From contig CALHCF010000009.1 in assembly GCA_937930635.1 (NCBI GenBank), positions 256,702 to 320,701 of the forward strand: a stretch of DNA of 64,000 bases, written 5' to 3'. Position 1 is the stretch's first letter; every line of letters begins with the position of its first letter. The DNA is from an uncultured Rhizobiaceae group bacterium (GTDB lineage Bacteria; Pseudomonadota; Alphaproteobacteria; Rhizobiales; Rhizobiaceae). The notes below the pieces were generated by a model. It had not been told where the DNA came from. It saw nothing but the letters and a program-made list of their open reading frames with translations, and searched no databases. The position numbers and the translations under genes were made by a program. Shown here piece by piece: positions 61,812-64,000 of this stretch.

Positions 61812-62947
61812 GTGGCCCCCGCCCATCGCGAGTTTTGGAAACCGGCAATACCAAGCACATGGAGCGCAATCGCCTCGATATTGTGACCTGCTGACAGGCT
61901 GTCGAGATATTGACGGGCCGCCGAGAGAGCCTGCGTGCGTGGTTCATACCCCGGATCAGCGGCCAGCGGCGACAACCAGTCCACACGCCAGGCGATCCGC
62001 GCTATTCGCCGCAGGGTATCCACCATCAGGTCGGGAGCACCCCGTTCCAGGCCATCAGACAAAACAATTACTGAAGCACCACGCATCGTCCCGGCAAAAC
62101 GCGGAACGGCCAGCAAGGCATCTAGCGCATCACCAATGCGCGTGCCGCCATCGAAATCGGCAACAGCGGCTCCAATTCGCTGCATTGACCGTTCTGCATT
62201 TTTGTCCTGCAACGCACGGGTAATGCGTGTCAGACGGGTTCCAAAAGTGAAGGCTTCCAAGCGGTCTGCAACACTGGCAAGCGCGTGGGCGAAACGCATG
62301 GTCGCATCCGATTGTTCTTTCATCGACCCTGAAACATCAATCAGGAGTGTTATGGGACGCAGGCGGGTCTTCCTTCGGTTACGGGCAAGTTCAAAAAGTT
62401 CGCCGTCGCGACGTACAGCCTGTCGCAATGAACGCCGCATATCGAATGCATCACCCTTACGGGCCGGTGTGCGCCGGTAGGACCTGCGGCGTGGAAGGGC
62501 TGCGGGTGCCCGTCGCACAAAATCCCGAAGCACATTATCTTCATCAATTTGAGTGAGTTGCCGCGAAGAAAGGATCTCGGACATCGAGGCCAGTTCTCCG
62601 GCGTCAGTTTCTTCCCCTTCGACTTCTATGAGGCGTTGATCATCCTGCGGTTCATAAGCCTGAAGATCGTCTTCTTCCTCACCATCAGACGGTGCCGATA
62701 GGGTTTGCCCCATGAAGAAGGCACGAAACAGGGCGTCGTATTCCGGCTGTCGCTCGTTTGGAACAGCCAGCAAGGCCAGTCCGGCACGCCGAATATCGCC
62801 AAGGTCTCGAGGTCCGAGCCTGGCAATCGCTTCAATAAATGATGTTGTCTGATCGGGTGCCACGGCAAAACCATGGGCCCGCAGCAATTGGGCAAATTCC
62901 ACAAAGGTCTGCGACGCACGAGGCATGGATGTTTCGCGAATGTTCAT
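61808..62947 (-). CDS. VWA domain protein, CoxE-like
   Basis: 379 residues. An Arg-rich middle (RRAPAALPRRRSYRRTPARK) precedes a VWA domain with the MIDAS motif DVSGSMKEQSD and VIVLSDGLERG. CoxE-like VWA proteins work with MoxR/CoxD ATPases as chaperones that insert metal or sulfur into molybdenum hydroxylases. Overlaps moxR by four bases. The neighbouring molybdenum hydroxylase supports this role. Confidence 0.9.
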   Translation of the reverse strand: MNIRETSMPRASQTFVEFAQLLRAHGFAVAPDQTTSFIEAIARLGPRDLGDIRRAGLALLAVPNERQPEYDALFRAFFMGQTLSAPSDGEEEDDLQAYEPQDDQRLIEVEGEETDAGELASMSEILSSRQLTQIDEDNVLRDFVRRAPAALPRRRSYRRTPARKGDAFDMRRSLRQAVRRDGELFELARNRRKTRLRPITLLIDVSGSMKEQSDATMRFAHALASVADRLEAFTFGTRLTRITRALQDKNAERSMQRIGAAVADFDGGTRIGDALDALLAVPRFAGTMRGASVIVLSDGLERGAPDLMVDTLRRIARIAWRVDWLSPLAADPGYEPRTQALSAARQYLDSLSAGHNIEAIALHVLGIAGFQNSRWAGAT

Positions 62948-63825
62948 GCCGCCACCCCTTGCAAAATGCTGTCAAGCTGCGGCTGCACATGAACGAGGTC
63001 ATCATGATCCTTCAACGCCACGCCTATGGCTCGTTTGAAAGCCGCCGGCCAGGCTACGCCCTGACTGTTGAGCAACGTCGATGCCTGTGACCACTCCACG
63101 GTCTCTGCGACGCCCGGCGGTTTGATAAGCGGCTCACGACGCAAACGGCCCACCGCAGCGACAACCGCATCGGCTGTATCACGGGCCACACCGCTCGCCC
63201 GTGCCATGACAATTTCAGCCTCAAGCGCCGGATCGGGATAATCAATCCAGTGATAGACGCAACGGCGACGTAACGCTTCATGCAGGTCGCGGGTCCGGTT
63301 GGAGGTCAGCAAGATAACAGGGGGCGTCTGCGCCTTCACCGTACCTGTTTCGGGAATGGAAATCTGAAAGTCCGACAAAAACTCAAGAAGAAATGCCTCA
63401 AACTCATGGTCGGCCCGGTCGATTTCATCTATCAGCAGCACACAATCTTCGGGATGGCGCAACGCCTCCAGCATGGGGCGTTCCAGCAAGAAATCATCGT
63501 TGTAGATATTTACATATTGCTGTCCGGCCTGACGGATCGCCAGCATCTGACGGGGGTAGTTCCACTCATAAAGTGCGGCGGAAGCATCAATACCTTCAAA
63601 GCATTGCAGACGAACAACACGTCTGCCAAGCACACCCCCGATGGCCTTAGCCGCCTCTGTTTTCCCAACACCGGGCGCTCCTTCAAGCAGAAGAGGCTTA
63701 CCCATGGCCAGGGCCAGGTAGCCGGCAGTTGATAGACCTTCATCGGCAATATACTGCGCCCCGGCCAGCGCTTTTTGCAGTGCCGGCGGACCGTCAATAC
63801 CAAGGATGGAACCTGTTACTGCCAC
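62944..63825 (-). CDS. MoxR family AAA ATPase (CoxD-like)
   Basis: 293 residues. Walker A LLEGAPGVGKTEAAKA, Walker B CVLLIDEIDRAD and sensor LTSNRTRDLHEALRRRCVYHWIDYP with the arginine finger. MoxR ATPases partner with a VWA protein; here that partner follows immediately with overlapping codons. Six bases upstream ends the large subunit of a molybdenum hydroxylase, the expected client. Confidence 0.93.
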   Translation of the reverse strand: MAVTGSILGIDGPPALQKALAGAQYIADEGLSTAGYLALAMGKPLLLEGAPGVGKTEAAKAIGGVLGRRVVRLQCFEGIDASAALYEWNYPRQMLAIRQAGQQYVNIYNDDFLLERPMLEALRHPEDCVLLIDEIDRADHEFEAFLLEFLSDFQISIPETGTVKAQTPPVILLTSNRTRDLHEALRRRCVYHWIDYPDPALEAEIVMARASGVARDTADAVVAAVGRLRREPLIKPPGVAETVEWSQASTLLNSQGVAWPAAFKRAIGVALKDHDDLVHVQPQLDSILQGVAA

Positions 63826-63831
63826 GCCTGC

Positions 63832-64000
63832 CTACACTTCCCAACTCTGGCCTTGAGGACGGGCACCGCCATTGGCTTTGATGCCGCGCAGAATTTTTTC
63901 CGGTGTTACCGGCAAGGCATCAATGCGCACACCAACGGCATTGTAGACCGCATTGGTGACGGCCGGCAGAAGTGGATTGGCACACATTTCGCCGGGGCCT
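63832..64000 (-). CDS. Molybdopterin-binding subunit of a xanthine dehydrogenase / CoxL family enzyme, C-terminal end
   Basis: Reading leftward from the window edge the frame gives GPGEMCANPLLPAVTNAVYN, AVGVRIDALPVTPEKIL and ends GQSWEV. GxGE holds the catalytic Glu of molybdenum hydroxylases and PAVTNAVYNAVGVRI is the family C-terminal helix. The gene starts outside the window. Substrate unknown; adjoining CoxD/CoxE-like helper genes suit this enzyme class. Confidence 0.85.
   Translation of the reverse strand, partial: GPGEMCANPLLPAVTNAVYNAVGVRIDALPVTPEKILRGIKANGGARPQGQSWEV

Overview
The window looks like chromosome of an alphaproteobacterium, most likely a Hyphomicrobiales (Rhizobiales) member with a marine or soil lifestyle. 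The reasons are the DUF2948 / UPF0262 / low-molecular-weight phosphatase / infA / maf / yacG / tRNA-Phe block, the Entner-Doudoroff set zwf-pgl-edd, the many ABC and TRAP uptake systems, and a thiosulfate-oxidation (sox) locus with Tat-exported components. No replication or plasmid functions are visible. This assignment is inference from gene content.

Layout. 1-8187: end of a degenerate GGDEF gene, an SDR dehydrogenase, a GNAT acetyltransferase, the Entner-Doudoroff operon zwf-pgl-edd, and an SLC13-type transporter. 8181-17686: a galactoside regulon, with a GH42 beta-galactosidase, an ABC ATPase and an IclR regulator leftward, facing a sugar-binding protein, two permeases, 2-keto-3-deoxygalactonate kinase and the KDPGal aldolase rightward. 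A 17-bp palindrome lies between the divergent arms. 17847-20873: folD, a GlxA-type regulator and an alpha-methylacyl-CoA racemase-like CoA-transferase. 20886-27566 (leftward): DUF1194 protein, a complete polyamine-type ABC transporter and an agmatinase. 27747-30193: a polysaccharide deacetylase and an orphan taurine-type binding protein. 30471-33551: the housekeeping block ending at tRNA-Phe(GAA).

33600-35510 is an AT-richer patch directly after the tRNA. It holds the C-terminal stump of an SRAP (YedK) protein, a frameshifted RTX-type stump, and a two-gene unit made of a membrane protein and a small exported protein that resembles the SecD P1 head.

35576-46081 is the sulfur locus: Crp-type regulator, DUF2892 membrane protein, rhodanese, YeeE/YedE transporter, a two-cysteine ArsR repressor and SoxS leftward, then soxY-soxZ-soxB-soxC-soxD, a dihaem cytochrome and a flavocytochrome c sulfide dehydrogenase flavoprotein (soxEF or fccAB). 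soxX and soxA are absent, and a run of 13 G lies between soxZ and soxB, where soxA usually sits. A 2-phosphosulfolactate phosphatase and a broken IS630 transposase follow.

47867-55856: a metallo-beta-lactamase-fold hydrolase, then a GntR/FCD regulator divergent from a transcription unit encoding an unusual 542-residue protein (distantly like M29 aminopeptidase / NicX), a full TRAP transporter and a methyltransferase, and then a glutathione S-transferase behind a TetR-like palindrome. 56090-64000 (all leftward): a catabolic operon with a molybdenum hydroxylase (cut by the window end), MoxR ATPase, VWA protein, three different lactonase-type hydrolases (one fused to an isochorismatase-like domain whose catalytic Cys is Ser), a sugar isomerase and a Gfo/Idh oxidoreductase. 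The last two regions are the best candidates for undescribed catabolic pathways.
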